From Williamsia maris (GTDB lineage Bacteria > Actinomycetota > Actinomycetes > Mycobacteriales > Mycobacteriaceae): 64,000 nucleotides of DNA. The notes beneath the pieces are model-generated. The model saw only the letters and a list, made by a program, of their open reading frames with translations. It did no database searches and was not told the origin of the DNA. Of the stretch, positions 1-8,787 are shown piece by piece. The stretch's first letter is position 1. Every line of letters starts with the position of its first letter. The DNA lies in contig NZ_JAMTCJ010000001.1 in NCBI RefSeq assembly GCF_024171815.1, positions 124,001-188,000 on the forward strand, read 5' to 3'. The translations under genes and the position numbers were made by a program.

Positions 1-502
1 TGTGCTCGGAGGCCGGCTCCACCTCGATGGACCAGTAGTCATGCGGGCCGCCGTGGGTGGCGCACGCGATCACGGCCTGCGCCACCGGCATCGAGACGAC
101 GAGGATCATCTCGGGGCTGCGGGCCCGGTCGAGCCAATCACCGATGCGCGCAACGAAATCCGCGATGCTCTCTCCGCCGTGGGGCACCGAGGCGACGTCG
201 GTGAACCAGTCACGCAGTTCGCCGACGGGGATGTCCTCTGGTGCGCGACCCTGCCAGCGCCCGAGATCGAGCGAACACAGACCGGCGTCGACGCCTGCGT
301 GGATGCCCAGTAGGTCGGCGGTCTGCACCACCGACGCCTCCGGCCCGCAGAACGCCACACCGACCGACGTGAGACCCGCCGATCCCTCGACGAGCCGGCG
401 GCAGTCGCGCCGGCCGGTCTCGTCGAGGTCGTGGTGTTCTGATCCGAATCTCAGGTCCCGGTTGGGACCGGTCCGTCCGGCGGCGATGACCCGGACGGTC
501 AG
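1..502 (-). CDS. degenerate histidine-phosphatase-like protein, 3' part beyond window
   Basis: An open frame on the minus strand runs off the window edge without a stop, so only about 167 N-terminal residues are seen. It resembles the phosphoglycerate mutase/histidine phosphatase fold: a GGESIADFVARI segment and a later ILVVSMPVAQAV strand sit where active enzymes carry GES..R and the second histidine. Both catalytic histidines appear lost: the RHG motif position reads AAGRTG and the later SHG position reads SMP. No ATG, GTG or TTG lies near the 5' end; a CTG at 502-500 overlaps the cbtA stop, so the start is unresolved. Translational coupling to cbtA suggests a role near cobalt uptake or cobalamin. 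The family call is moderate and loss of catalysis is inferred. Confidence 0.55.
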   Translation of the reverse strand, partial: MTVRVIAAGRTGPNRDLRFGSEHHDLDETGRRDCRRLVEGSAGLTSVGVAFCGPEASVVQTADLLGIHAGVDAGLCSLDLGRWQGRAPEDIPVGELRDWFTDVASVPHGGESIADFVARIGDWLDRARSPEMILVVSMPVAQAVIACATHGGPHDYWSIEVEPASEH

Positions 503-1308
503 CGAAGCGACTCCGCGGCCGCCTGCGTGGTGCGGCGCGTCGCAAGCCGCGTGAGCACGACCGCGAAGACCAGTCCGAGGACCGTCCACAGGATCATCTG
601 ATTGGCGATCGAGTAGAAGCGGAACGTACCGACGACGTCACCGGGGAAGCCCGGGAACACGATCGCCCCGTCCGGAGCGGTCAGGGCCGTGGGCACCTCG
701 TCGAAACTCGGCAGCAGCGCCATCGCGACACCGACGATCGCGAGATAGCCGACCGCGGACACGATCAGCGCGTACAGGCCGCCGATGCGAGGCAACAGCC
801 AGAACGCCAGGACCACCGCGGCGATCGCGACGACCAACGACACGAGCGTCATCGTCAGGTAGGACCCGCTGCGCGAGCCGATGGTGTCGTCGTTGCCGAC
901 GGCGGGCGGGTTGGCCGGGTACTTGCCGAACGGCACGAGATAGACCGCGATGAACCCGCCGAACGCCAGCAGACCGGCGACGAGACGAGGATCGACGGAC
1001 GGGTACCGACGACCGACGTAGGCCCACAAAACGGTGAAGATCACCGCGAAGATCGCGCCCATCGCCAGTCCGAAGACGATCGAGCCGACGCCGGCACCGA
1101 TGTTCTCCTGTATCGAGCGGGTGAAGACCTCGGGGTGCTCGTGGCCTCCATGCCCGCCCGCCAGCATCTCCTCGGCGGCGCTGCGGCCACCCTCGTAATC
1201 GATGGCCTTGACCACCTGTGGCTCGATGAAGATCCGAGCGAACACGAACGCGAACAATCCGGCGACCAGACCCGAGATGAGTCCGGCGCCGATGAATTTC
1301 TTCTCCAT
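499..1308 (-). CDS. cbtA: CbtA family cobalt transporter subunit
   Basis: 269 residues, integral membrane protein. The start MEKKF at 1308 opens directly into a first transmembrane segment; several more hydrophobic segments follow. A histidine-rich stretch (HGGHEH, about residue 50) is a plausible metal-binding site. CbtA is the predicted permease of CbtAB cobalt uptake systems, which are typically under cobalamin riboswitch control. That matches the riboswitch at 1612-1745 and the upstream cbtB, 38 nt away. A longer frame open back to 1755 runs through cbtB and the riboswitch and is not credible. Function rests on family and context. Confidence 0.85.
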   Translation of the reverse strand: MEKKFIGAGLISGLVAGLFAFVFARIFIEPQVVKAIDYEGGRSAAEEMLAGGHGGHEHPEVFTRSIQENIGAGVGSIVFGLAMGAIFAVIFTVLWAYVGRRYPSVDPRLVAGLLAFGGFIAVYLVPFGKYPANPPAVGNDDTIGSRSGSYLTMTLVSLVVAIAAVVLAFWLLPRIGGLYALIVSAVGYLAIVGVAMALLPSFDEVPTALTAPDGAIVFPGFPGDVVGTFRFYSIANQMILWTVLGLVFAVVLTRLATRRTTQAAAESLR

Positions 1309-1346
1309 GGAGTTGTCGACTTCCTTCGCTACGACCGGTGGGGTGC

Positions 1347-1589
1347 TCAGTGGCAGGGGAAACCGAGGAAGTGACGGGCGTCGTGGACGAACTCGTGCAC
1401 GTGGGTGTCGGCACCGAACATCGAGACGGCGCCCTGGTCGTAGCCGAGGAAGTAGTAGGCCAGTGCCGCGACCGCGGTGGTGGCGGTGAGCCACAGCGCG
1501 GTGTTGACCAGCGAGATGTCCGGGGTGTCGAGAACCAGCGAGCCGGGGACGGCCCGGCGGTTCGCGGTGGCGACAGATGCGTTCGACAT
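1347..1589 (-). CDS. cbtB: CbtB domain small membrane protein (cobalt transporter)
   Basis: 80 residues with one central transmembrane helix (ALWLTATTAVAALAYYFLG) and a C-terminal histidine-rich tail (HVHEFVHDARHF, closing in PCH), the hallmark metal-binding end of CbtB. The start at 1589 is chosen because AGGAG lies about 6 nt upstream; a start at 1601 would overlap that Shine-Dalgarno. First gene of a cbtB-cbtA-phosphatase-like operon downstream of the cobalamin riboswitch. CbtB is thought to work with CbtA in cobalt import. Confidence 0.85.
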   Translation of the reverse strand: MSNASVATANRRAVPGSLVLDTPDISLVNTALWLTATTAVAALAYYFLGYDQGAVSMFGADTHVHEFVHDARHFLGFPCH

Positions 1590-1611
1590 GGAGCTCCTCA
1601 ACGGGATTGCG

Positions 1612-1745
1612 CGTCCCGTGTCGTGGGGGTGATGTGTGCCGTGCGCGGATACCTGACTCGATCACCTCGTCGGCGACCTCACAGTGGCGCGACCGTCCCG
1701 GATTCTCACCGGGTTCCCCGCGCACAGCTCGCATGACTGTATTGC
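1612..1745 (-). promoter_or_regulatory. cobalamin riboswitch upstream of cbtBA
   Basis: Reading the minus strand, the conserved core GGTGAGAATCC...CGGTCGCGCCACTGTGA of AdoCbl riboswitches is at about 1714-1678. It is followed by a B12-box-like AGTCAGGTATCCGC at 1658-1645. The element ends about 20 nt before cbtB, so it could occlude the cbtB ribosome-binding site when cobalamin is bound. Boundaries are approximate; the core is unmistakable. Confidence 0.92.
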
Positions 1746-1821
1746 CGACCATCACCGCTGGTCAATACGCATCGCCCGGCGAGACGGCGGAGTTGTCACA
1801 GGTGTGGTGGATCATGGACCG

Positions 1822-4800
1822 ATGACCACCACCGTCGCTGCCGACGTGCTCGCGCGGTTCAGCGCGCCCACCCGCGACTGGTTCACCGGTGCGTTCACGG
1901 CCCCGACCCCGGCTCAGATCGGTGCGTGGAACGCCATCGCCGACGGCGCCCACACCCTGGTGGTGGCCCCGACCGGATCCGGCAAGACCCTCTCGGCGTT
2001 CCTCTGGGCGCTCGACCGCCTCGCATCCGAACACGCCGCTCCGACACCGGGTGCGCCCGACGCTCCCTCCCGCACGGGTACCACCGTGCTCTACATATCC
2101 CCACTCAAGGCCCTCGCGGTCGACGTCGAGCGCAACCTCCGGGCACCGTTGGCCGGGATCACCCGGTCGGCGGTCGCCCTGGGGCTGCCCGCGCCGGACA
2201 TCACCGTCGGCGTGCGATCGGGCGACACCCCCACCGCGCAGCGCCGCCTGCTGCTGCGCACCCCGCCCGACATCCTCATCACCACGCCCGAGTCGTTGTT
2301 CCTGATGCTGACGTCGTCGGCGCGCGAGACGCTGACGTCGGTACACACCGTCATCGTCGACGAGGTGCACGCCGTCGCGGCCACCAAGCGGGGCACACAT
2401 CTCGCGTTGTCCCTCGAACGGCTCGACGACCTGCTGGCCGCCCCGGTCCAGCGGATCGGGTTGTCGGCCACGGTCCGCCCGGCCGACCGCGTCGCCGGGT
2501 TCCTGGCCGGGGCCGCACCGTGCACGATCGTCTCGCCGCCCGCGGCCAAGACGTTCGATCTGCAGGTCGACGTCCCGGTCCCGGACATGGCCAACATCCC
2601 CGCTCCGCCCGGCGTCGGGGAGTTCGACGACGAGACCGCGCCCACGGCGGGATCGCTGTGGCCCTACGTCGAGAACGGCATCGTCGACCTGGTCGAGAAG
2701 AACCGGTCCACCATCGTCTTCACCAACTCGCGACGGTTGTCCGAGCGGCTCACCGCGCGGCTCAACGAGATCCACGCCGAGCGGATCGGCGATCCGGCGG
2801 AGAAAGGCCCGAACACGTCGGTGCCCGGCGGGGCGCCCGCCTATGTCATGGGCAGCGGCGCCAGCTCCGGCGCCGAACCGCTGCTGGCCCGCTCCCACCA
2901 CGGGTCGGTGTCGAAGGAACAGCGCGCACTCATCGAGGACGACCTCAAGGCCGGCCGGTTGCGCTGCGTCGTGGCGACCAGCTCGCTGGAACTCGGTATC
3001 GACATGGGTGCGGTCGATCTCGTGATCCAGGTGGAGACACCCCCGTCGGTGGCCAGCGGGCTGCAGCGGGTGGGTCGCGCCGGTCACCAGGTCGGCGAGA
3101 TCAGCAAGGGGGTGCTGTTCCCCAAGCACCGGGCCGATCTCATCCACAGCACGGTCGCGGTCTCCCGCATGCGCGACGGGCTGATCGAGGAGATCGCGAT
3201 ACCGGCCAACCCGCTCGACATCCTCGCCCAGCACACCGTGGCGGCGAGCGCCGTCGACGTGCTCGACGTCGAGGCGTGGTTCGAGACGGTGCGCCGCGCC
3301 GCGCCGTATCGGACGCTGCCCCGGTCGGCGTACGAGGCGACCCTCGACCTGCTGTCGGGGCGCTACCCGTCCGACGAGTTCGCCGAGCTGCGGCCCCGCG
3401 TCGTCTGGGATCGCGACGCGTCGACGATCTCCGGCCGGCCGGGCGCGCAACGTCTCGCCGTGACCTCGGGCGGTTCGATCCCCGATCGCGGCATGTTCGC
3501 CGTGTTCATGGTCGGCGAGAAGGGCACGCGCGTCGGCGAACTCGACGAGGAGATGGTGTACGAGTCCCGCGTGGGCGACGTGTTCGCGCTCGGCGCCTCG
3601 AGCTGGCGCATCGAGGACATCACCCACGACCGGGTGCTGGTCTCGCCCGCATACGGCCAACCCGGCCGACTCCCCTTCTGGATCGGCGACGCGGTCGGTC
3701 GGCCCAGCGAACTCGGTGCAGCCATCGGCAAGTTCATGGGCGAGATCGCCGACGACCTCAGTTCGGGCACGTCGACCGTGCTCGAGGACCGCGCACGCGA
3801 GCTCGGTCTGACCGACTACGCGCGGGACAACCTCCGGACGCTGGTCGCCGAACAGCGCGACGCGACCGGGCACCTGCCCACCGACCGCACCCTGGTCGTC
3901 GAGCGCTTCCGCGACGAACTCGGCGACTGGCGCGTGATCCTGCACTCGCCCTACGGATTGCGTGTCCACGCTCCGTGGGCCAGTGCCATCGGCGCGCGTC
4001 TGCGCGATCGTCTCGGACTCGACGGCGCCACCACCGCCTCCGACGACGGAATCATCGTGCGTCTGCCCGACACCGACGACGATCCGCCCGGCGCGTCGCT
4101 GTTCGTGATCGACCCCGACGAGATCGAGGACATCGTCACCGAGGAGCTGGGTGGGTCGGCGATGTTCGCGAGCCGGTTCCGCGAGTGCGCGGCGCGCGCG
4201 CTCCTGCTCCCCCGCCGCAACCCCGGCAAGCGCGCCCCCCTGTGGCAGCAGCGCCAACGCAGCGCCCAGCTGCTCTCCGTCGCAGCCAAGTTCCCGCAGT
4301 TCCCGATCATCCTCGAGACGATGCGCGAGTGCCTGCAGGACGTCTACGACCTGCCCGCGCTCACCGACCTGCTCACCGGGATCTCGACGCGGAAGATCCG
4401 CATCGTCGAGACGGAGACCGACTCCCCATCCCCTCTGGCGGCGTCGCTGCTGTTCGGCTACGTCGGTGCGTTCATGTACGCCGACGACGCCCCGCTGGCC
4501 GAACGGCGTGCAGCGGCGCTGTCGTTGGACACCGCCCTGTTGGCCCAGCTCCTCGGGCGAGTGGACCTGCGCGAGTTGCTCGACCCCGCGGTCATCTCCG
4601 ATGTCGAGACCAAGCTGCAGCGCACCCACCCCGATCGCCGCGCGCACGACGCCGAGGGCATCGCCGACCTGCTGCGCTGGCTCGGGCCGCTCACCGACGA
4701 GCAGATCGCCGAGCGGTTCACCCTCACCGACTCCCCCGCCACCCCACGCGAGCTGGTCGAGAACCTGCAGCTGACCAACCGGGTCATCTCGGTCAACCAC

Positions 4801-6528
4801 GCCGGCGCGGTGCTGTGGGCGGCCATCGAGGACACCGCCCGTCTGCGCGACGCGCTCGGGATCCCGGCGCCGCTCGGCGTCCCGGCCGCGTTCAGCGAAC
4901 CGGTGCCCGACCCCGTCGGCGATCTCGTCGGCCGCTTCGCCCGCACCCACGGGCCGTTCACGGTGGCCGAGGCCTCGTCCTCGATCGGCATCCCGGTCGC
5001 GGTCGTCCGGGACACGTTGCGCAGGTTGGCATCCGAACGCCGCGTCATCGAGGGCGACTTCCGTCCGGAGCCGGCCGACGCCACACCCGACGCACAGCAG
5101 TGGTGCAACACCGAGGTGCTCGCACAGATCCGCCGGGGTTCGCTGGCCGCGAGTCGCGCCGAGATCGCCCCGGTCTCGGTCGACGCCTTCTCCCGGTTCC
5201 TGCTCGACTGGCAGCATCTGCGCCCCGCCGATTCGCAGGCGAGCGAGTCCCGCAAGCCCCTGCGCGGCGCCGACGGCGTCGCCACCGTGATCGACCAACT
5301 CGCCGGGGTACCGATCCCGGCGTCGGCGTGGGAGTCGTTGATCCTGCCCGCCCGGGTCGCCGACTACCGGGCGGGGATGCTCGACGAACTCATGGCGGGT
5401 GGCGAGGTGGCCTGGGCCGGACACGGCCGGCTCGGTACCGCCGACGGCTGGATCAGCCTGCACCCCACCGACCTCGCACCCCTGACCCTGCCCGAACCCG
5501 CCGAGATCGACATCACCGAGGTCCACCGCGGGCTGCTCGGACACCTCGAACACGGCGGTGCCTACCAGTTCCGACAGCTGGCCCCGGCGAGCGCCGACGA
5601 CGGTCCCGTGCCCGACGACGCCGATCTCGAGCGCGCCCTGTGGGATCTGGTGTGGGCCGGTCAGATCAGCAACGACACCTTCGCGCCCGTGCGGGCGCTG
5701 CTCAGTCCACGGAAGTCGCCGGGTACGCCGCGCGGTACCCCCGCGCACCGCAGCCGCGGCCGGGCACCGCGCCTGCGGGGGCACCGTCTGTCCACCCGGT
5801 ACCTCAGCGAGTCGCAGATGTCATTGCGTCAGACGCCTCCCACCGTCGCCGGTCGGTGGTTCGCCCTCGATGCCCGCGTCGACGACCCGACGGTGTCGAC
5901 GCACGGGATCTGCGAGCAGTTGCTCGAGCGGTACGGCGTGGTCACCAAGGGGTCGGTCAGCAACGAGGGCGTGCTGGGTGGATTCGCGCGGATCTACAAG
6001 GCGCTCAGCGGTTTCGAGGACAGCGGTAAGGTCCGCCGCGGGTACTACATCGACGGTCTCGGCGGCGCCCAGTTCGCGGCGACCGGCACCGTCGACGCGT
6101 TGCGCGAGCACACCGAGGACGCGACCGACGATCGCACCGGCCCGCAGAACGCGACCGTGCTCGCCGCAACCGATCCCGCCAACCCGTTCGGCGCGGCGTT
6201 GACGTGGCCGGAGTCGACGAACACCGAGAACGCCGGGCACCGCCCCGGACGGAAACCAGGTGCTCTGGTGGTGCTCGTCGACGGGCGCCTGACCCTGTTC
6301 GTCGAGCGGGGCGGTAAGACGGTCCTGACCTTCGGCGACCGTGCCGCCGACCTCGTACCCGCGGCCACCGCACTCGCGGCGACCGTACGGTCCGGTGGCG
6401 TCAGCCGGTTGTTGATCGAACGTGTCGACGGCGATCCGATCTTCGGCACCGATCTCGCCACCGCACTCACCGAGTCGGGGTTCACGGCCACACCGCGGGG
6501 CATCCGACTCCGGCACATGGTGCGCTGA
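1822..6528 (+). CDS. lhr: Lhr-type ATP-dependent DNA helicase
   Basis: 1568 residues, the usual size of actinobacterial Lhr. Walker A APTGSGKT lies near residue 50, the DEVH box (VDEVHAV) near 180, the LSATVRP motif III near 215, and the motif VI-like GLQRVGRAGHQ near 415. The long C-terminal half contains the winged-helix and Lhr-specific regions. Lhr is a 3'-5' superfamily 2 helicase involved in DNA repair. The start at 1822 (MTTTV) is preferred over in-frame starts back to 1684, which would overlap the riboswitch region. nei2 follows with a single base between stop and start, matching the lhr-nei pair of M. tuberculosis (Rv3296-Rv3297). Confidence 0.95.
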   Translation: MTTTVAADVLARFSAPTRDWFTGAFTAPTPAQIGAWNAIADGAHTLVVAPTGSGKTLSAFLWALDRLASEHAAPTPGAPDAPSRTGTTVLYISPLKALAVDVERNLRAPLAGITRSAVALGLPAPDITVGVRSGDTPTAQRRLLLRTPPDILITTPESLFLMLTSSARETLTSVHTVIVDEVHAVAATKRGTHLALSLERLDDLLAAPVQRIGLSATVRPADRVAGFLAGAAPCTIVSPPAAKTFDLQVDVPVPDMANIPAPPGVGEFDDETAPTAGSLWPYVENGIVDLVEKNRSTIVFTNSRRLSERLTARLNEIHAERIGDPAEKGPNTSVPGGAPAYVMGSGASSGAEPLLARSHHGSVSKEQRALIEDDLKAGRLRCVVATSSLELGIDMGAVDLVIQVETPPSVASGLQRVGRAGHQVGEISKGVLFPKHRADLIHSTVAVSRMRDGLIEEIAIPANPLDILAQHTVAASAVDVLDVEAWFETVRRAAPYRTLPRSAYEATLDLLSGRYPSDEFAELRPRVVWDRDASTISGRPGAQRLAVTSGGSIPDRGMFAVFMVGEKGTRVGELDEEMVYESRVGDVFALGASSWRIEDITHDRVLVSPAYGQPGRLPFWIGDAVGRPSELGAAIGKFMGEIADDLSSGTSTVLEDRARELGLTDYARDNLRTLVAEQRDATGHLPTDRTLVVERFRDELGDWRVILHSPYGLRVHAPWASAIGARLRDRLGLDGATTASDDGIIVRLPDTDDDPPGASLFVIDPDEIEDIVTEELGGSAMFASRFRECAARALLLPRRNPGKRAPLWQQRQRSAQLLSVAAKFPQFPIILETMRECLQDVYDLPALTDLLTGISTRKIRIVETETDSPSPLAASLLFGYVGAFMYADDAPLAERRAAALSLDTALLAQLLGRVDLRELLDPAVISDVETKLQRTHPDRRAHDAEGIADLLRWLGPLTDEQIAERFTLTDSPATPRELVENLQLTNRVISVNHAGAVLWAAIEDTARLRDALGIPAPLGVPAAFSEPVPDPVGDLVGRFARTHGPFTVAEASSSIGIPVAVVRDTLRRLASERRVIEGDFRPEPADATPDAQQWCNTEVLAQIRRGSLAASRAEIAPVSVDAFSRFLLDWQHLRPADSQASESRKPLRGADGVATVIDQLAGVPIPASAWESLILPARVADYRAGMLDELMAGGEVAWAGHGRLGTADGWISLHPTDLAPLTLPEPAEIDITEVHRGLLGHLEHGGAYQFRQLAPASADDGPVPDDADLERALWDLVWAGQISNDTFAPVRALLSPRKSPGTPRGTPAHRSRGRAPRLRGHRLSTRYLSESQMSLRQTPPTVAGRWFALDARVDDPTVSTHGICEQLLERYGVVTKGSVSNEGVLGGFARIYKALSGFEDSGKVRRGYYIDGLGGAQFAATGTVDALREHTEDATDDRTGPQNATVLAATDPANPFGAALTWPESTNTENAGHRPGRKPGALVVLVDGRLTLFVERGGKTVLTFGDRAADLVPAATALAATVRSGGVSRLLIERVDGDPIFGTDLATALTESGFTATPRGIRLRHMVR

Positions 6529-6529
6529 G

Positions 6530-7300
6530 GTGCCCGAGGGCGACTCCGTGTACCAGGCCGCCGCACGCGTTCGTACAGCGTTCGAGGGCAAGGTGATCGC
6601 GCACTGCCAGTTCCGCGTTCCGCGGTTCGCGACGGTGGATCTGAGCGGGCGGACGGTCGAATCGGTGCGCTCGGTGGGCAAGCACCATCTGATCGACGTC
6701 GGCGACGACCTCTCGATCCACACCCACCTGAAGATGGAGGGGGCGTGGCACGTCCACCCGATCGGGACGAAGTGGCGTCGCCCCGCCTTCCACGCACGGC
6801 TGGTGCTGCGCACCGACACCCACGAGGCGGTCGCCTTCGAGATGGGGATCTGCGAGATGCTCACCGACGCCGACGGCGCGTTGGCCTACATCGGCCCCGA
6901 CCTGCTCGGCCCCACCTGGGACACCGACGTCGCCGTCGCCAACCTCATGCGCGACCCCGATCGACCCATCGGTCTCGCGCTGCTCGACCAGCATCTGATG
7001 GCGGGCGTCGGCAACGTCTTCCGCTGCGAGGCCTGCTTCCTGCGCGGGGTGGACCCGCGCAGGAAAGTGGCCGACGTGGACATCCCTGCAATGGTCGACC
7101 TGTGTCACAGGCTGTTGCAGGCCAACCGTTCCCGCATCCGCACGACGACCGGCGTGAACGTGAACGGCAAGCGCTACTACGTCTACGGACGCGGACGGAA
7201 GCCGTGCTTCCGGTGCGGTACGCCCATCAGCCGGGACTTCCTGGGTGAGGACGACAGCGAGGAACGGGTCCTCTACCACTGCACCCGCTGTCAGACCTGA
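6530..7300 (+). CDS. nei2: Fpg/Nei family DNA glycosylase (endonuclease VIII, Nei2-like)
   Basis: 256 residues. The GTG start at 6530 places PEGDSV immediately after the initiator, so the catalytic N-terminal proline and Glu are correctly positioned; upstream starts would bury them. A helix-two-turn-helix region includes LMAGVGNVFRCE. A C-terminal zinc finger has two CxxC pairs (CFRC and CTRC). The enzyme excises oxidised bases and nicks DNA by beta/delta elimination. It is translationally coupled to lhr. Confidence 0.93.
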   Translation: MPEGDSVYQAAARVRTAFEGKVIAHCQFRVPRFATVDLSGRTVESVRSVGKHHLIDVGDDLSIHTHLKMEGAWHVHPIGTKWRRPAFHARLVLRTDTHEAVAFEMGICEMLTDADGALAYIGPDLLGPTWDTDVAVANLMRDPDRPIGLALLDQHLMAGVGNVFRCEACFLRGVDPRRKVADVDIPAMVDLCHRLLQANRSRIRTTTGVNVNGKRYYVYGRGRKPCFRCGTPISRDFLGEDDSEERVLYHCTRCQT

Positions 7301-7346
7301 GTCGACGGTCGGGAATACCCGCTCCTCGGGCGGCCTTGGATGTCCC

Positions 7347-7769
7347 ATGAGACTCAACGACTCGGCGCGCGCACTGGTCGGATCCGGCGCCGACGCGACC
7401 CTCGTGACTTTGAACCCCGACGGCGGCCCGCAGGTGTCGGTCGTCTGGGTGGCGCTGCGCTCGACGCCCGAGGGCGACGAGCTGCTCACTGCCCACCTGG
7501 GGGTGTATCAGAAGGTGCGCAACGTCCGCCGTGACCCGCGCGTCGCAGTCACCATCGTGGGATCAGACCCTGCGGCCCTCATGACGCCCTACCTGGCGAT
7601 CAACGGCACAGCCGACATCATCGAGGGCGGTGCGCCGGAGTTGCTGTCCGACCTCGCGGCCTCGCTCGCACCTGCCGGCTCCGGCTTCCCGCCGCAGGAC
7701 GCGCCGCCCGGATACATCACCCGCATCCGGATCGAGAAGGTCGGCGGCGTCGGCCCCTGGAAGGACTGA
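7347..7769 (+). CDS. PPOX-class F420-dependent oxidoreductase
   Basis: 140 residues with the split-barrel flavin/F420-binding pattern: ATLVTLNPDGGPQVSVVWV near the N-terminus, KVRNVRRDPRVAVTI in the middle, and a YLAINGTADI strand. Such proteins reduce small molecules with reduced coenzyme F420. The start ATG at 7347 gives the typical family length. The following SDR gene has its own promoter. Substrate unknown. Confidence 0.85.
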   Translation: MRLNDSARALVGSGADATLVTLNPDGGPQVSVVWVALRSTPEGDELLTAHLGVYQKVRNVRRDPRVAVTIVGSDPAALMTPYLAINGTADIIEGGAPELLSDLAASLAPAGSGFPPQDAPPGYITRIRIEKVGGVGPWKD

Positions 7770-7801
7770 GCCGGCCGTACCGGCTGCCCTACCCTGGGCT
7801 C

Positions 7802-8701
7802 ATGCCCTCCGATCAGCACTGGACCCCGGCTCGCCTCGGCGATCGCACCGGTCAACGCATCATCGTCACCGGCGCGACGAACGGTGTCGGACTCGCAACC
7901 GCCCACGCTCTCGCCGGCGCAGGCGCGCACGTCATCCTCGCGGTCCGCAACACCGAACTGGGTGCGCAGCGGGCCACCGAGATCGGCGGGTCCACCGAGG
8001 TAGCGCACATCGACCTCTCGCATCTGGCGTCGGTGCGGGCATTCGCCGAGCGGCTCGACGACGACGTCGACATCCTGATCAACAACGCCGGGCTCGTCTC
8101 GCAGAACCGGGAGGAGACCGCCGACGGGTTCGAGAAGACGATCGGGACCAACTTCCTCGGACCGTTCGCGCTCACCAACCTCATTCTCCCCCGCGTCCGT
8201 TCGCAGATCATCAACGTCGGGTCCGACGCCCACAAGCAAGCCACCATTCGTCTCGACGACCTGCACCTGACGTCGCGGAAGTGGAACATCATGGGCGCCT
8301 ACTCACGGTCGAAGCTCGCCGTGATGCTCTGGGGGCTCGAACTCGACCGTCGCCTGCGCGAATCGGGGTCGCCGGTGACCTCCCAGCTGACGCACCCGGG
8401 ATGGGTCGCCTCCAACATCTCGAACGTCTCCGACACCCCGTTGATGTCGACCTTCCACAAGGGTGTCCAGGTGGTCGCCAACCGTTTCGCCAACGACATC
8501 GACGCCGGCGCCGGCCCCACCCTCTACTGCCTCAGCGAGCCCATCCCGCCGGGCAGCTACGTCGGCATCGACAGCCGTTTCGGCTACAAGGGTGGCCCCA
8601 CTCTGGCCGGGCGAACCGGCAACGCCTGCGATTTCGCCGCCGCCCGGCAACTGTGGGAGATGGCCGAGAGCCAGACCGGTACGTCGTGGCCGCTTAGCTG
8701 A
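7802..8701 (+). CDS. short-chain dehydrogenase/reductase
   Basis: 299 residues. The cofactor loop is TGATNGVG near residue 23; NNAG near 95 and the catalytic YSRSK near 165 complete the SDR signature. It resembles the retinol-dehydrogenase/protochlorophyllide-reductase-like SDRs common in actinobacteria; the substrate cannot be deduced. A -10 hexamer TACCCT (7790-7795) ends 6 nt before the ATG and no Shine-Dalgarno is visible, suggesting a leaderless transcript. A hairpin terminator follows at 8711. Confidence 0.87.
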   Translation: MPSDQHWTPARLGDRTGQRIIVTGATNGVGLATAHALAGAGAHVILAVRNTELGAQRATEIGGSTEVAHIDLSHLASVRAFAERLDDDVDILINNAGLVSQNREETADGFEKTIGTNFLGPFALTNLILPRVRSQIINVGSDAHKQATIRLDDLHLTSRKWNIMGAYSRSKLAVMLWGLELDRRLRESGSPVTSQLTHPGWVASNISNVSDTPLMSTFHKGVQVVANRFANDIDAGAGPTLYCLSEPIPPGSYVGIDSRFGYKGGPTLAGRTGNACDFAAARQLWEMAESQTGTSWPLS

Positions 8702-8710
8702 TCCACACCG

Positions 8711-8730
8711 CGTTCAGCGGAACGTTTTTG
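8711..8730 (+). terminator. intrinsic terminator after SDR gene
   Basis: CGTTC-AGCG-GAACG stem-loop (8711-8724) followed by TTTTTG, ten bases after the SDR stop codon. Short stem but classic layout. Confidence 0.65.
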
Positions 8731-8787
8731 TCGGTGCCCGTCGGTATTCTTCCCCAGTAGATTCATCACATCCGGGGAGGGATGGCA

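Noticed and set aside
1762-5784. A 1340-codon open frame antisense to lhr
   Set aside because: High GC content keeps shadow frames open; its translation is Arg/Gly/Asp-rich with no recognisable domain, while the plus strand encodes intact helicase motifs.
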